From: Bryopsis sp. KO-2023
Taxonomy: Eukaryota > Chlorophyta > Ulvophyceae > Bryopsidales > Bryopsidaceae
NCBI GenBank assembly: GCA_030272585.1
Contig: BSYQ01000003.1
Coordinates: 7,688,001 to 7,752,000, forward strand
Direction: 5' to 3'
DNA: 64,000 bases
Position numbers and translations under genes: made by a program. Shown in pieces: positions 1-14,534 of this stretch. The notes beneath the pieces were generated by a model, which saw nothing but the letters and a program-made list of their open reading frames with translations, searched no databases and had not been told where the DNA came from. Within the stretch, counting starts at the first letter, position 1; each line of letters opens with the position of its first letter.

Positions 1-3000
1 ATATCCTGGCTCGTACTGCTTGTACAGAAAACCGTAGCGCCGGATGTTCTTGGGCACCGCAAAAGCTCTATCCTTGTGCATTCTGAACAGGGTCATGCTG
101 ACAAACACCACATATCCCACCAAGTAGAACAGAATTCCGATGATGGAGGCGCCCAGCAGCACCCGATGCCTTTGGCTGCCACAGACAATATCTGGACTGG
201 CAGAAAGTACCTGCACCGAGCAAAGGATAGCTTTGCACACGTCAATTCAATAATCAAGAAATGAGGATATTCTTCTGGGAATGTCATGGTCATTTGATCT
301 TGAAAATAATGTTGATGAAAATATGAAATTTGCCCTTCTGTTGAGTTCCGACACATAAAATCTTTTCTTTTCGACAGGGTTTTCCAGGATTTTGAGGGCT
401 GCTCACCGTTTTGCCAGCAATTGAATCGCATCTGAAAACTCGGAAGAGGTATTGGGTTACTGTAACATAGCTGACATCAATGGCAGCCAAAAAGGCAGCA
501 ACGGTGGAATCCCATTTTTTCGACAATTCCTCCCTATGCAAGGGGACGAAAATCACGTAGCGGCACACTTGAAGTACAGGATTGCTGCAAAGATTCACCA
601 CCACAGCAGATTGAAACCTTGCCAGTACGCAATTAATATAAAAACAAGAAAAGAAAGCTGCATTAGAGAAAGATTAACTTTTTAAATCGGTACAGCTCTG
701 GATGTAGTCAGATTCACTGAAAGCGCCGACTCTTGCCTGTTGCTGATGATGTTGCCTTCCATCAGATGCAGAGTAATTCTGGATAAGAAATATCCACACA
801 GTGCCATAAGTCCCATCATCAACGGGAAAAACAGCTGGACGTACAGGTTGTGTGCAAAACTCCAATTGGAAAACAAACAGCTGGGCCACAGGAAATCCAA
901 ATCGAAATCCAGGACATTACTGATACCGAACGTGGCTGCGATGTGCGTTGGCCAGTTCAGCGACACGCTAGCAATGATATTTGTCAGCTGGGCAAAACTC
1001 AGCAGCATGTCCAAAGAGGCCACACTGACTGATATAACCATGTTGAGGATATACCAGGTCAGGTACAGTAGAAAGAGCATGATTACGAAGTAAACTTTGC
1101 TGAGGCAGCTCATGCAAGTTTCCCCCAGCTTGAAGTGACCAGCCTGACATTTGGAGCACAATCTGGAGGGTGGGGGAAATACAGAGGGAAAGTTAAAGAA
1201 TTACAACACATATCGGCTGTAAATTATAAATAGCTGGTTAAAAAAAGTTAACCAGCCAAAAAGGAAAACAAAAGTCAAAAGAACAGTAGGAAAAAACTTG
1301 GTGAATGCACAATTCCAGCCAGAAAAAGCACAGTTTTACAATCACTCTGGAAGGTACTCTGTTCAATTTGTGAATGTACAACGCAAAGGGAAAGACAGAA
1401 AAATCAGCTGTGACAAATACAACACCATCTTTCCTTGTGTTCCAGCACACAAATTGTTCCACTTACATTCCTGCATGATCAGTCGAGCATTTCCCACCCT
1501 GCAAACAGTGTGCTGGGGTGTCACATGGGAACATTTCTAACCTCTCCTCATTGCTCCAATACCCAGCATTCGGTTCTGGCAATGCCAAGCCACCAGCACA
1601 AGTCGCACCTTGGGGGCAAGGCAAGCATTGCTCCCCAGTTCGATTCCCAGGGAGAAAATACCCAATCTCACACTGACAATCCATCACAGACGTGGATCCT
1701 TTGATTGTCGTTGTGGTGAATTCTGGACACCGATCGCAACCAGTCATGTGTTCTCGTTCTCCATAGAACCCGATTTCGCACAGAGAACAAGATTTGGCGT
1801 TGGCGGTGTCCGAGTAATACCCTGCTTGGCAAGGCTCACATGGATTGAAGTAGTCAAGCCCAGCAAAGCGATCCCCCTCGTGGCAGATGGACTTGTATCG
1901 ATTCTTCGCCGGAAATCTTAAAGGTTTTTCGCTCACAGGCAAAACGATATTCGTTTTGTTCTTGTTGTTCACCTGGATGGTGAAGGGATCCTCCTTGTTT
2001 CTTCCATCTTTGCCAAAAGTAACCTCACCGATGAAAGTGCTGATGTCCAGCTCCAACAAATGATTGATGATGTACTTGCTTCCTGTCCATGCCTTATTCC
2101 CATCGCAATCCATCGAGGAATTGCTCTTCATGACGTCCAGAAGGTCAATTGGGGAATCCTGAACTGGATCGCACTCCGAAAAAGCTTCTTCGGCTGATAA
2201 TGCCAACAGATAAGCTGATATGGAGGAGGCTGCAGCTGTACCTGTGGGGGTATAATTTTCGCCAAAGCGCGTTCTCATGCTGGCTATGTATTTGCTCCCA
2301 GTTCCGAAAAATTCGTCTGTGAGAGTGTCACTGTCTGGCAACTGCGTTGCAGAAAGCAAGTCCACAGCCAGTTCGCCAAGGCGTTCCACCCACTTGGGAT
2401 TCCCAGGTCCATCCGTCAGGAAGAATGCTTTCACGGGATACCTAAACAGCAAAGCTTCACACTTCCTTATTTTGCTGAAAGTGAGTTTCTACCCCCCTTT
2501 TTTCCCCCAGAATCTTGCCACTCCAGATTTCAATGCAACAGTGGAAAATGATCGACTCTGATCAAAGGCCGTGTTTGCCAGTTTCATTCTTCAGGATGCC
2601 AAAATCAACCTTCCAATAGTTGTCAGATTAAATCAAAATCCCTGCAGACCATTCCATAAACCCTACTCATGAGCATCCATTGCGTTGACCAGCATTTCTC
2701 CATGATCTTCTGGCATGCATGCGATCACTGCTTCCAGCTTGTTGGATTTGACCACTTGCGTCACGCTTTCCACCCACTCCTCAACAAAGTTGTTAGCCCG
2801 ACCTCCAGGCTCAGGTTCGATGGGGATCCAACTATCATTCTTGAGCAGGATTTCCCTATCCTTTACCGAATCCTTGATTCTCCAGAAACTCTGAAACACT
2901 TCCAGAGCGTTTTGGCATGCAGCGGTGTGGAAAGCGTCGTCCTCCACCCAGAATACCCCCAGATTGCCCACGGGCTGGAGAATCAACGATCGCAGGAGCC

Positions 3001-3490
3001 AATCGACGTAACTCCCGCTGCGAGGCCTTACGTCGAATATCTGTTCATTGTGATCGTAGCGCGAAGCGTTTTCAGCGGAGCAACATCGCACCAACACTGT
3101 GTTGTCTCCGAACGCGGCCTGCGCCTCGATTTCCGCCGCATCCGAACTCAAACCCTCCGCGCCCACCAGAAAATGCAACGACCTCATCGCATCGTCCAAC
3201 TCCTCGGCGGTGGAGAGCTCAATTAGCTCAAATCGAAACGGTGTCGGTGCGTGCGACCGCCATTTGATCTTGCTCCCCCGCCGATTAACCTCCTCCACCA
3301 GATACTGAAAACCTTTCCGCGATTCTTCGACCTTCAGCGCCGCCACTTCGTTTGAACGCGGAGCAAAGAAGCCAATTCTGAACGTTACCGTATCCGCCAC
3401 ATTTCCCTCCAACAAATTCTGAGCGTTGCACTCCGAAACGCCACCAAACGCCACGACCAGGGCCGCACAGAGTATTGACACTGCGGCCAT
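1..3490 (-). CDS. Receptor-like membrane protein: periplasmic-binding-like ectodomain, GCC2/GCC3 cysteine repeats, multiple TM helices (C-terminus off window)
   Basis: The ATG at 3490 opens a signal peptide (MAAVSILCAALVVAFGG). Exons 2667-3490, 1467-2441 and 1162 downwards join in phase; then about 407-617 and 1-210, continuing off the left edge. Residues about 35-480 look like a type 1 periplasmic-binding (ANF/class C receptor) fold, ending with a typical VTFGKDGRN strand. A Cys-rich stretch follows with CxxC spacings of GCC2/GCC3 (ephrin-receptor-like) repeats (CEPCQAGYY, CSLCEIGFYGE, CLPCQGATC-like). Hydrophobic helices follow (VYFVIMLFLLYLTWYIL, LYVQLFFPLMMGLMALCGYF, LLGASIIGILFYLVGYVVFV), then RRYGFLYKQYEP, a motif I know from algal/protist GCC2/GCC3 membrane proteins. 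Likely a plasma-membrane sensor; the ligand is unknown. The join between 718 and 617 is unresolved. Confidence 0.75.
1233..1256. repeat. 9-bp inverted repeat (hairpin) inside an intron
   Basis: GCTGGTTAA at 1233-1241 and its perfect reverse complement TTAACCAGC at 1248-1256 are separated by 6 bases. It lies in the intron between the receptor gene exons at 1162 and 1467. The arms are short, so chance is possible. Confidence 0.6.
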
Positions 3491-4403
3491 CCGACCGCAC
3501 AAGTTTTACGCCCCGTGGCAGCCGTTGAAACGCCCAATCTTCAATACCCAGCCGATTTATTTCAGCGTTGCACTTCGTGGCAAGAAAGACAACCTACGCT
3601 ACCTATTTGTCACCCTCCACGATTGAAAAATCGCTCCCCCTTTAAAATGTGTGCCGAAAAACCTCGGCACTCTGAAGAGACGGCAGAAAGAAAGCACAGT
3701 CAGAGAAGCCCCCAGACAGGACGAGGGAAAGACGAAACATTTGAGCCCCCACATCTTTATTTTTCTGCGTTCTTCCACTCCCCTGCAAATGGAGATTTTT
3801 TTTTGCATGTCTGTGTGAAAACGTGGTGGTCGAGAAGCGGAAGCACAAGTATACGCTGGCATTCACCATCAGAGTTGCTCGTTTAGGCGGCGATTGGAAG
3901 TCAGGGGCCACCAGTTTGCACAGCGCGCTGGGCGGTGCCCTTTCTGTTGACGTATCCATATTTTGATACCAACGATTCACGGCGTAGTAAGAGGGAGTGA
4001 GATATTGCCACAGCCTGTACGTATATTATACATTGCTGTAGGGGCGCATGGTAGCGGTGGTATTTAAGAGAAGACGCTGCGCGGGAAGCATTCCCTGTTG
4101 CGACTTCCTGTGCTTGGTGCGATCTGTGTGTCTGTGTTTTTTCCGAGTGGATGGTTTGTTGTGTCTATCCTGACTCTCCAACACTGTACAAAAAGCTGTC
4201 GAAATTGAAACGCATGGGGAAACTATCAGCGTCTTCTAACACTTCTCGTCCGAATTCCCAATGCAATGCAAGGAACACAAGGGTGTGCATTTTCCTGCCA
4301 CAATCTCGCCCGTTCAATCCAACTTCACCCAAGATATTTGCTTGAAACGTGGCCATTAATAAACAGAAAATGCCAGCCGCATTTAGCAACCGCAATGACC
4401 CCG
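3491..4403. other. Intergenic: promoter side of the receptor gene, 3' side of the sulfotransferase gene
   Basis: No frame here has protein-like composition or recognisable motifs. It should hold the receptor promoter and the 3' UTR of the sulfotransferase gene. A small open frame begins with ATG at 4395 on the minus strand with a hydrophobic start, but it has no supporting context. Confidence 0.5.
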
Positions 4404-6771
4404 CTATTCCTGTAAGTTCTTTGACCCCTTCAATTTTTTCCTCACATTCCGTACACCGTACCTAGTCCGTTTCAGAACCGACCTCCACAGAAAAAATGCA
4501 ACCCCAGACAAAAGGATTGCACCAGCCATGGAATACCTTCGGTACCTTTTCCACACAATGCTACACTGAAAGAAATTCATCACATAGTATATCGGACCCC
4601 AATCCATCAAATAAGATTTCAGTGAACGCTTGGGAACCTCAGACCAGTCTATATGTTTCGACAGTTCTGCTCCAATTCCAGGGGAAACCAAATCGGAATC
4701 CATCGTGTACAATTCACTCAAGAATTGCTGCAAATCCATGTTGGGCTGGGCATATCGTTTCGATAGACGTTCCAGAGTACTGTGCAAATTGTTTTCAGGA
4801 TCGTATTGGAATGTGTTTCGCCGACAGGTGTTGATAATAGGAGGATCAATGCTTTCGGCCTCGGCAGCACCCAGGGCAAATCTCGCCACTCGATCCAAAA
4901 CCCCCTCAGGATCCTGTTGGCATGAGTCGAACAAGAAATGATCAAACTCTCGTTCCAATAATCGATGCATACAGCAAAACGAAAGACGAAAGAATTCCAT
5001 GCTCAAAAAAAATAAAGGTTTCCCGTGGTGAATTTCCTGCGTTGCCCAGAATCTCAATGCCAGCACCAGATTTCATTCATCTGAAGTAGAAGCTTGGTCT
5101 GTCTCAGAGAATTTTGATCGGATGGAGCGCCCTACTCTTTGATTCTGTCTGTCCAGCAAGAAAGAGAGCAGAAGGAGAATTTTCATCGATCACCTCGGTC
5201 ACTTCATTGGTTTCCAGAATGAGAAAGCGGTCCGGGGGAAACAACTCCATCCACCACGCTAGCTGAGCACCGTACAATCCTTTTCCGAATCGATCCAATT
5301 TGAAACCGTCGTATGCCGATTGGCAATCAATCCAACTCTTGGTGTTATTCCCTTCAACAAAAAGAAAACAAAACTGAATTCCCAACGGAGTCAACCCCCC
5401 CCCCCAAAAAAAAAAATGAAATGCACAGATTACCTCAAAAAAGACATCCAGTGAGCATTTTTTCTACCCCTCACCTGTGGTTTCCCAAAGCGGAGAGAAA
5501 CTAACTACGTGAATTCATCAAAATGCAAAACGAAACACTCCGTGTTCAACTCACCATAATCAAACGTGCAGCCAATTCTTGCCAGAGCATCGACATGGGC
5601 TTCCATTAATTCATCCAGCGGTCGAAGGGCAGACGTCGTCCCCTCACAAACATCCTTTTTACTCACTCCGAATTCTTCGCTCAGTTTGGCATTCTTGCAA
5701 AAGTGCCGCTCCATGTTGACCTACAAACCATCAGTTCCTTTCTTAACAAAAAATAACATAAAGTTGGTAATTTTTCGTGGAATGTGTGATCATGTGGCAT
5801 GGTGCTTACGTGCGAATAGAATCGGTCGACGGGGCTTCGAAGGATTACCAGGAATTTCGCATTCGGAATTACTGCCCTCATTCGACATGGTACAAAGGCA
5901 TGCTGCACAATATCAAAAAACAGAAAAATCAATCCAGCTGCAGTCCACACATCACCACTGAATTAAAAAAATAATAAAAAAATCACAAGGTACCATTCAT
6001 ATTTGGTGAACGCTGTGCCATTTTGTAATTCCTCAAATTTGAGTTTTTTTCCACGGTTTTGTATTCCCTTAGATGCAAGAGAAGGGAGTTTGAAAGAGAG
6101 TCACACCGGCATGTAGTCTGGGGTGAATTCGTAATAGACTGGATCCTTATGGCTGGCTTGAGAGGCATCCCAATGTGGCAGGTAGTCCTCCAATGCAAAC
6201 CTTGACCGGGTATCATCATTGAAATAAGACAGTTCCTTCCTGGAGGGCTCCAAGAAGCCGGGATGTCTGACATGATGAAGACAAATAATGAACACAATCA
6301 ATGCAAAAAGATTGACAGGAACAGCCACCAATCCGCAACTACATGTATGTATGACAGCCATGGATGGATTGAGCAGACAGAGTCCCAAGCAAAGAAACCT
6401 TTTCCCTGCCAGCAGAAGTTGAATAATGACGACTTGATTCTGGAAAAGAAAAAAAAAAAGTGAAAGACGTCGAATTGAATTATTTGGGGTGATCACCTTT
6501 TTAGCAAGTACGCCATGAAAGAGGTCGCCGATTTTTGGGCTCCGATTCCTATCAGCATTCTTGGGGCGATTCCATCGGCGGATCTCGCCACATTAACCAG
6601 GGCCTCTAGCGGGCAACATCCATCCTGGGTGGGCTGGTCGGCGCATCTTTGAGAAGTGAATCGAAAAGATAAATCCGCGAAACCCGACCTCAACCCCAAC
6701 AGAAACAATACCAAATGCACCAACAGCGCATTCCGACACCAGCTCGTGGATGACTTCAGCCAAGCCGACAT
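4404..6771 (-). CDS. Membrane-anchored sulfotransferase (PAPS-dependent, probably Golgi)
   Basis: Join (minus) 6497-6771, 6107-6266, 5810-5902, 5555-5720, 5194-5351, 4404-4913; all phases agree, giving about 453 aa. An N-terminal hydrophobic segment (residues about 14-32) suggests a type II Golgi anchor. IGIGAQKSATSFMAYLL is the 5'-phosphosulfate-binding loop (usual form GxxKSGTT). HPGFLEPSRKELSYF follows, then AKFLVILRSPVDRFYSH, the 3'-phosphate-binding segment, and YGAQLAWWMELFPPDRFLIL, all in family order. Such enzymes transfer sulfate from PAPS to sugar or tyrosine acceptors; the acceptor cannot be read from the sequence. Oddly, the last exon carries a second hydrophobic helix (MAGAILLSGVAFFLW) followed by a basic tail, so both ends may be membrane-anchored. 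Confidence 0.85.
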
Positions 6772-7632
6772 ATCTGTTCCAAGAAATAGCCACGGTGTTA
6801 ACTACTGGTGGGCGGCGGGATTCGTGATAGCCATGTCAGCCGCATGCGAAATCTCTTTCTTTTGTCTCGTGTACTTATTACCATTTTTCGAATTCGGAGG
6901 AATCCGCAGGAGAGGCAACGCTCTCACCAAACCTCTATTTGGAGGAATGAAGTCCAAGAATAGTTGATGAGAGAACGACTGCTTTCTGGGAATCCTCGAT
7001 GAAGAAGATTGTGGGAATGAGCTCAACAAATCCAAGGGCTTGGCTTTGCATTGATGGAAAGGAGTAAACCCGGAAAACGAAATTGTTCCATGGGGACTGG
7101 TGACCCCGATTTCTCCATATCTGGTTTGGACAAGTGGAATGGGAGTGGAAAACTATTCCCAGCATAACCAATTCCAGTGGAGGATGCTTGAAGAATAGAC
7201 AGTCGAGTTTTTGGCTGATTGTTTTTAATTCAGATGACATTGCACCAATCAAATCACCCACTATCCATTGCCCCCTGTGAATTTTATGTGAGCTTCCCTT
7301 CCAGGACAAAAATCCATCCCATTTCACTAATCACTTCGTCCCCAATGATCTGACATTCCGCAGGAAGGTTTTCTGGGGAGACAGCTCCACAAGCACCCAA
7401 ACACCCAACATTTCCTCCACCAAGTGTGGAAATAAACAAACGAACACCCATAGGGCCTACATTACATATCCCAAGATGTCATTCAGAAAGATTCGGAGAG
7501 TCAAGGAGTTGGTACATATGGAAAGGTTGCTTACATCCACCAGCCCACCCTGTCCATTCCCACCACCACCAAACAAGGACGTCCAACGATGAATATAACA
7601 GCGGTTTTGTTACCTAATTCACAGAATCCACT
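6772..7632. other. Intergenic, no gene seen
   Basis: Lies between the start of the sulfotransferase gene and the stop of the S25 gene, both on the minus strand. One minus-strand frame is open for 130 codons (6935-7327) but lacks a proper ATG, splice context and family motifs, so I leave it uncalled. Confidence 0.5.
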
Positions 7633-8812
7633 TCATTTGTTGGTTGCCCTGGTGTAAATTTGCTGTTTGGAGTGCTTAGCCACCTCCCTGATGATACCCT
7701 TCTCCACCAATTCCCTGATGGCTTTTCGGGCCAAACTTCCATTGATCTGATTTGAGACAAAAAATAACAGAGGTAAAAAAAAAGCATTCCAACCATACAG
7801 AAGGAACGAGGCCTCTCCACTTAGTTTGGATTTTCAAGTAGCCCCCACTCGAAAAACCAAACTGAGACAGATTCACCCTTCCAAATTTCATCCATTGAAA
7901 ACCAAGATCCTTATGCACAAGACATATTGTTCATGTTTTTTCAGAAACTAGAAAGAAAAATAAACCTTACTGATAGCCTGTCAGTAAAACCCAATTTCCA
8001 GCAACCCAAATATCAAAAATTTGACTGGTGATAGAGTGAGAGCCAAAACAGTTTCAAAACCAAAATTGAAATTGTGGAACAGAATAAACAAAATGCAAAA
8101 AAGCCTCACAAAAACAAGAAAACACAACAAAGCACAGAACTCTAGAGGAGAAACTTCACACTTCAGTTGCAATCCAGCACCACACAAGAAGCTTCCGGAG
8201 AAGCTTATTTACAACTTATAAAAAGAGCTTACCCTGAGCCTATCCGACAACACGGAAGGCGTAATCATCCTATAGGTTGGGACATCGTTCATCATCTTGT
8301 CATACGTCGCCTGCAGTCACAACCGACCCGTGAGCAAACGAAACCTTGTATCAACAAAGGGAAAATGGCTTTTTTCGAAAAGGGCTTGAACAGAGCAAAA
8401 AAAGAATCAACAACTCACCTTATCGAAGCTCACGGCATTGTTGACTTTCTCTTTCTGCTTTCCCTTCGACCACTTCTGTTTTCATCGCGACACCAACGCT
8501 CCGTCAGCATCACGCCATTTGTTTCTTATCCCGACACGCCCACTTTCTAGAAGTTCCCCTCAATAGAGCTGAAGCCCGTTCACTTTTTCGAATTGCAGAT
8601 TTTGAGCGAAAAATTGCAGACCAATGTGGGCGACGCCGTACCATACCTTCTTCTTTCCCTTTCCGGAGTTAGCCGCGGCCATGGCCTTGGCCTCCTTCGT
8701 CTTTTGCTCGCCCTTTGGCGGCTGGACATATCACCAAACATGAAATCAGACTCCAAAAGAACACATCGACCGACTCGAAGACAGGCGAGGAAAGATTCCC
8801 ATCGCTTACCAT
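7633..8812 (-). CDS. RPS25: 40S ribosomal protein S25 (eS25)
   Basis: Join (minus) 8810-8812, 8647-8721, 8419-8475, 8233-8310, 7633-7746; all introns are phase 0 with GT-AG ends; 108 aa. The first exon codes only for the start ATG. The protein runs [56 protein letters not shown], then [19 protein letters not shown] and [11 protein letters not shown]. The last three blocks are the winged-helix core of eS25, close to plant and animal S25 as I know them. Component of the cytosolic small subunit near the head, involved in IRES-type initiation. Its start codon is 98 bp from that of the divergent oxidoreductase gene. Confidence 0.97.
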
Positions 8813-8910
8813 CTTGATGAACCTCCTTTACTCCACTAAAACCGACGTAAGGGCAAGGGCCAGCCCACCAGCAAAAACACAGGAGTGAAGCGGGGTTCTG
8901 TGTCGCAAAT
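8813..8910. promoter_or_regulatory. Compact head-to-head promoter between RPS25 (-) and oxidoreductase (+)
   Basis: Only 98 bp separate the two start codons, so both 5' UTRs and core promoters must share or overlap this stretch, unless transcription of one gene starts inside the other. No clear TATA box is visible. Confidence 0.55.
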
Positions 8911-10059
8911 ATGCACCCAATCCAATTTCCAAATACAAGATTGTCAATTTTTAGTCAAATGGAATGGGAGTGTACAGAAACGGCCCGATGGCCAACAAAA
9001 CTCCGGAATCTCGCGTGGCGCGCAAATATTTGCCCAATGGGCGAACTAACGAACAGAGCTGTTGTTGTCACGAGGTTCTCGAAGGAGAACCCCGCGGACG
9101 TGGTGTCCGTGCGGGAACTCCCCATGCCCAGCGTCGGCCCGAAAGACGTTATGATAAGAATGACTCTCAGGCCAATCAATCCCAGCGACCTTCTCGCACT
9201 GCAGGGCTATCAGCACGGGTATAATCCCACTTTTCCTGCCGTTCCAGGGAGCGAAGGTACTGGGGTCGTCGTCGAGGTGGGGGAAGAGACGTCGCTCCTG
9301 CCAATAGGGATCCGGGTCGTGCCGATTTGCTTCCACCCATGGACGGCTGGGTACGGTTCCTGGCAACAGTACGTGGTGCTGCCCGAAAGCCACGTAATTC
9401 CAGTCGACGACAATGTGTCGGACGAGTCTGCGTCCCAGTTTGTCGTAAACCCGCTGACTGCTCTAGGAATGCTCGAAGATCTAAACGTACCCGACGGAGA
9501 GTACTTGCTATCCACCGCGGCGGGATCTGTATTGGGACGTCAGCTTATCGCGTTGGCAAAGCATTTAGACGTCAAGACGATAAATGTTGTACGGCGCAGG
9601 GAACTCGTCAAAGAGCTGGCCGACCTGGGGGGCGACGAAGTTGTTTGTTCCGCGACGGAAAATATTACCGAGCGGGTTCGGGAAATAACGGGGGGGAGAA
9701 TGGCTTACGCAGCGGTCGATGCGGTCGCAGGGAACATGACGGGGAAAGTAGTGTCGTCAGTCCGGAACAACGGGACGGTGTATTTGTATGGATGGCTATC
9801 CGGTTTCCAGCTGGAAGGTATCAACGCTGCGGATTTGATGTTCCGAGGGGTGACTGTGACGGGCTGGTATTTGCCCAGCTGGTTGGAACGGCTGGGAGAA
9901 ACGGAGGTGGTGAGGCGAGCGGTGGCAATAATGAAACTTATGGATAACAACGTGCTGGTGCCCTATTCGGGGAAAAAATTTCCTCTGGAAAGAGTGCAAG
10001 AGGCGATAAGGGCGTCACGCCAAGCAGCCAGGGGTGGAAAAGTGCTCCTGCAGGGTTGA
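8911..10059 (+). CDS. MDR-family enoyl reductase / quinone oxidoreductase-like NADPH dehydrogenase, intronless
   Basis: A single uninterrupted frame of 382 codons from ATG 8911; internal ATGs at residues 17 and 43 are also possible starts. The core is a medium-chain dehydrogenase: PINPSDLLALQGYQ and PAVPGSEGTGVVVEVG form the GroES-like domain. LSTAAGSVLGRQLIALAKHL then TINVVRRRE form the nucleotide-binding fold, and the Arg-rich loop favours NADPH. Zinc-ligand cysteines are absent, as in quinone oxidoreductases and 2-enoyl thioester reductases. The 40-residue extension before MGELTNRAVV could target an organelle. TAAGS plus NVVRRRE resembles bacterial members more than mitochondrial MECR. The lack of introns among intron-rich neighbours fits bacterial origin or retroposition. 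The substrate is unknown. Confidence 0.85.
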   Translation: MHPIQFPNTRLSIFSQMEWECTETARWPTKLRNLAWRANICPMGELTNRAVVVTRFSKENPADVVSVRELPMPSVGPKDVMIRMTLRPINPSDLLALQGYQHGYNPTFPAVPGSEGTGVVVEVGEETSLLPIGIRVVPICFHPWTAGYGSWQQYVVLPESHVIPVDDNVSDESASQFVVNPLTALGMLEDLNVPDGEYLLSTAAGSVLGRQLIALAKHLDVKTINVVRRRELVKELADLGGDEVVCSATENITERVREITGGRMAYAAVDAVAGNMTGKVVSSVRNNGTVYLYGWLSGFQLEGINAADLMFRGVTVTGWYLPSWLERLGETEVVRRAVAIMKLMDNNVLVPYSGKKFPLERVQEAIRASRQAARGGKVLLQG

Positions 10060-10829
10060 TTCCTGGATATTCATTATTTGACTGGGATAAAAATTTGAAG
10101 AAAGGCTCGAATTTATGGGCAACATAGGGGAGGGGGGACCGCTAAAAATATTTCTATTTTCTGATTCTTCTTTCTTTTCTGAAAAGAAACAAACAAAAAA
10201 AACCAAGACAATACAAGTGAGCAAATTAAGCTGGCTGAAAATTTTCATCGCACGAGTTGGCAGGTGATGTTTCTCATCCAGTATATTGTGTCAGTTGTGG
10301 AGCTGGTAGCTCCCGGGCATGGGCAGGATATTCAGATCTCTGCATTTTGGAGGGTAGAAATCATGTTTAAAAAAAGGGAGTGGGGCAGTCAGGCTGTCTA
10401 ATTTTTCGGTCAGATATCATCTAGGAACGACAGTCGAAGTAGAGCAGTGCCCAGTTTTGGTAGCATCCATCCACATTTAGCATTTGTGCAACAGATTCAG
10501 CACCTTTGTAATCTTCCCTTCAATTTTCCATCTGGTTCCATGTGATGTCAAAATTTCGGTTAGGTTTGATTTCATTTCTCTGTTGTTGGGATTGCAGGTT
10601 TTAGGCAATATGCAAATCAGGTTATGTAGGTTTTCTTGCCCCAATGAACCTTTTGAATAACAGCAAGGTAGAGGTAGCCATTTTTCTGGGGAAGTAGCCC
10701 ACCGTCGGCTGTGGTGATTTGAAAACTGAGCAAGCCGCAACATGGAATCTCTTCGATGTCATTTTTCTTTTCCCGTTTCATTTTCATTATGATTTTGCCA
10801 AGTTTGACATCCCTATGACTTCCTTTTCA
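10060..10829. other. Convergent intergenic region
   Basis: Holds the 3' UTRs of the oxidoreductase (+) and katanin-like (-) genes. No coding frame with recognisable content. Confidence 0.5.
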
Positions 10830-13591
<2,762 letters not shown>

Positions 13592-14534
13592 CTTTTAGGA
13601 TCGCTTAGCCTCCCTGGTGGTGTTGAGTTGTTCGTATTGGTGGTAGAGCGCCTCTGCAGATCAGAAAGATAAGTTGACACATCATGGAAATTGATCAGAG
13701 ACGTCAAAGACGTAGAAGAAGGGCAGATAAGTTCGCTGCCCACAGACTTGGTCGAGGAAGGTCTTCAAGGGGTCGTATCCCGAGGTGGATGGCGAGCGAG
13801 TTTGATTCGTGTTGCGAGGAAACGGGTTTTCTACGGATGGTGATGGTCGTCGTTGTTCGACTACGCCTTTAATTTTTATATCTTTGTGACTATTGTGTGT
13901 TAAAAAAACGCAGGTGTTCTCTTGGCTACCTGGGAGGTTCGATGGGGCTCGTGTGCATAGCTGGACCGAGTGAAGGTGGGTACTGATCTGCTGAAGCGGG
14001 GTCCGCTCGACGACGCTCCCCTCGTTTCGTGTATGCTTGCCAGGATCGCCTGCACCAAGCCGTTCTCAAAACTACGTTCGGGCCAGCTTTCACCGTGTCC
14101 ATCCCAGGGCGCTTTTCGAACTTCAAAGCTTCGAAATTTGTGCCAGCCGGGTCAAATCTCAGTACCTTCTGCAGTTGGGGGTCATTGTCCATGGTGGGGG
14201 AACTACCTATCTATTCCGCTCTCCGATCAATCCTGCATTTCCTAACTCACTGCCATGCAACGTGACAGTTTTCGAGATACGATATCCACTCACTCCACCA
14301 TAATCATCACTCTCTGACTTCTTGACCTCCCTCGCCTGCTCGACCATTTTTGCGCCGAGTAAAGCGTGTGGCCACCCAGCATCGACAAGCTTGTCGACCG
14401 ATAGCAAAACACGACGTCGAAGTCGCTCAGCAGTGGCGAGTGGGGTTCGAGATCTTGAACTCGTTGTGGTGGAATCTTATCGTGGGGCTTCACGCAACGG
14501 CTAGCGCCATCTTTTCTATACACTGGCGTTTGTA
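13592..14534. other. 5' region of katanin-like gene and promoter side of TVP23
   Basis: Upstream exon(s) of the katanin-like gene must lie here on the minus strand but could not be fixed. Candidate pieces are an open stretch near 13.70-13.80 kb (contains GYDPLKTFLDQVCG), a frame from ATG 14192 (MDNDPQLQK) and one from about 14350 (MVEQAREVKKSESDDYGG). Base composition is more GC-rich than in the introns, as expected for coding or promoter DNA. Confidence 0.4.

Noticed and set aside
6935..7327. 130-codon minus-strand frame
   Set aside because: No ATG start, no splice partner, no family motif.
8167..8550. 127-codon plus-strand frame across S25 exons
   Set aside because: Lies antisense to confirmed RPS25 exons; no protein-like features.
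14450..14470. GGTTCGAGATC resembling a tRNA T-loop
   Set aside because: Lacks the final CC of the B box and any cloverleaf.
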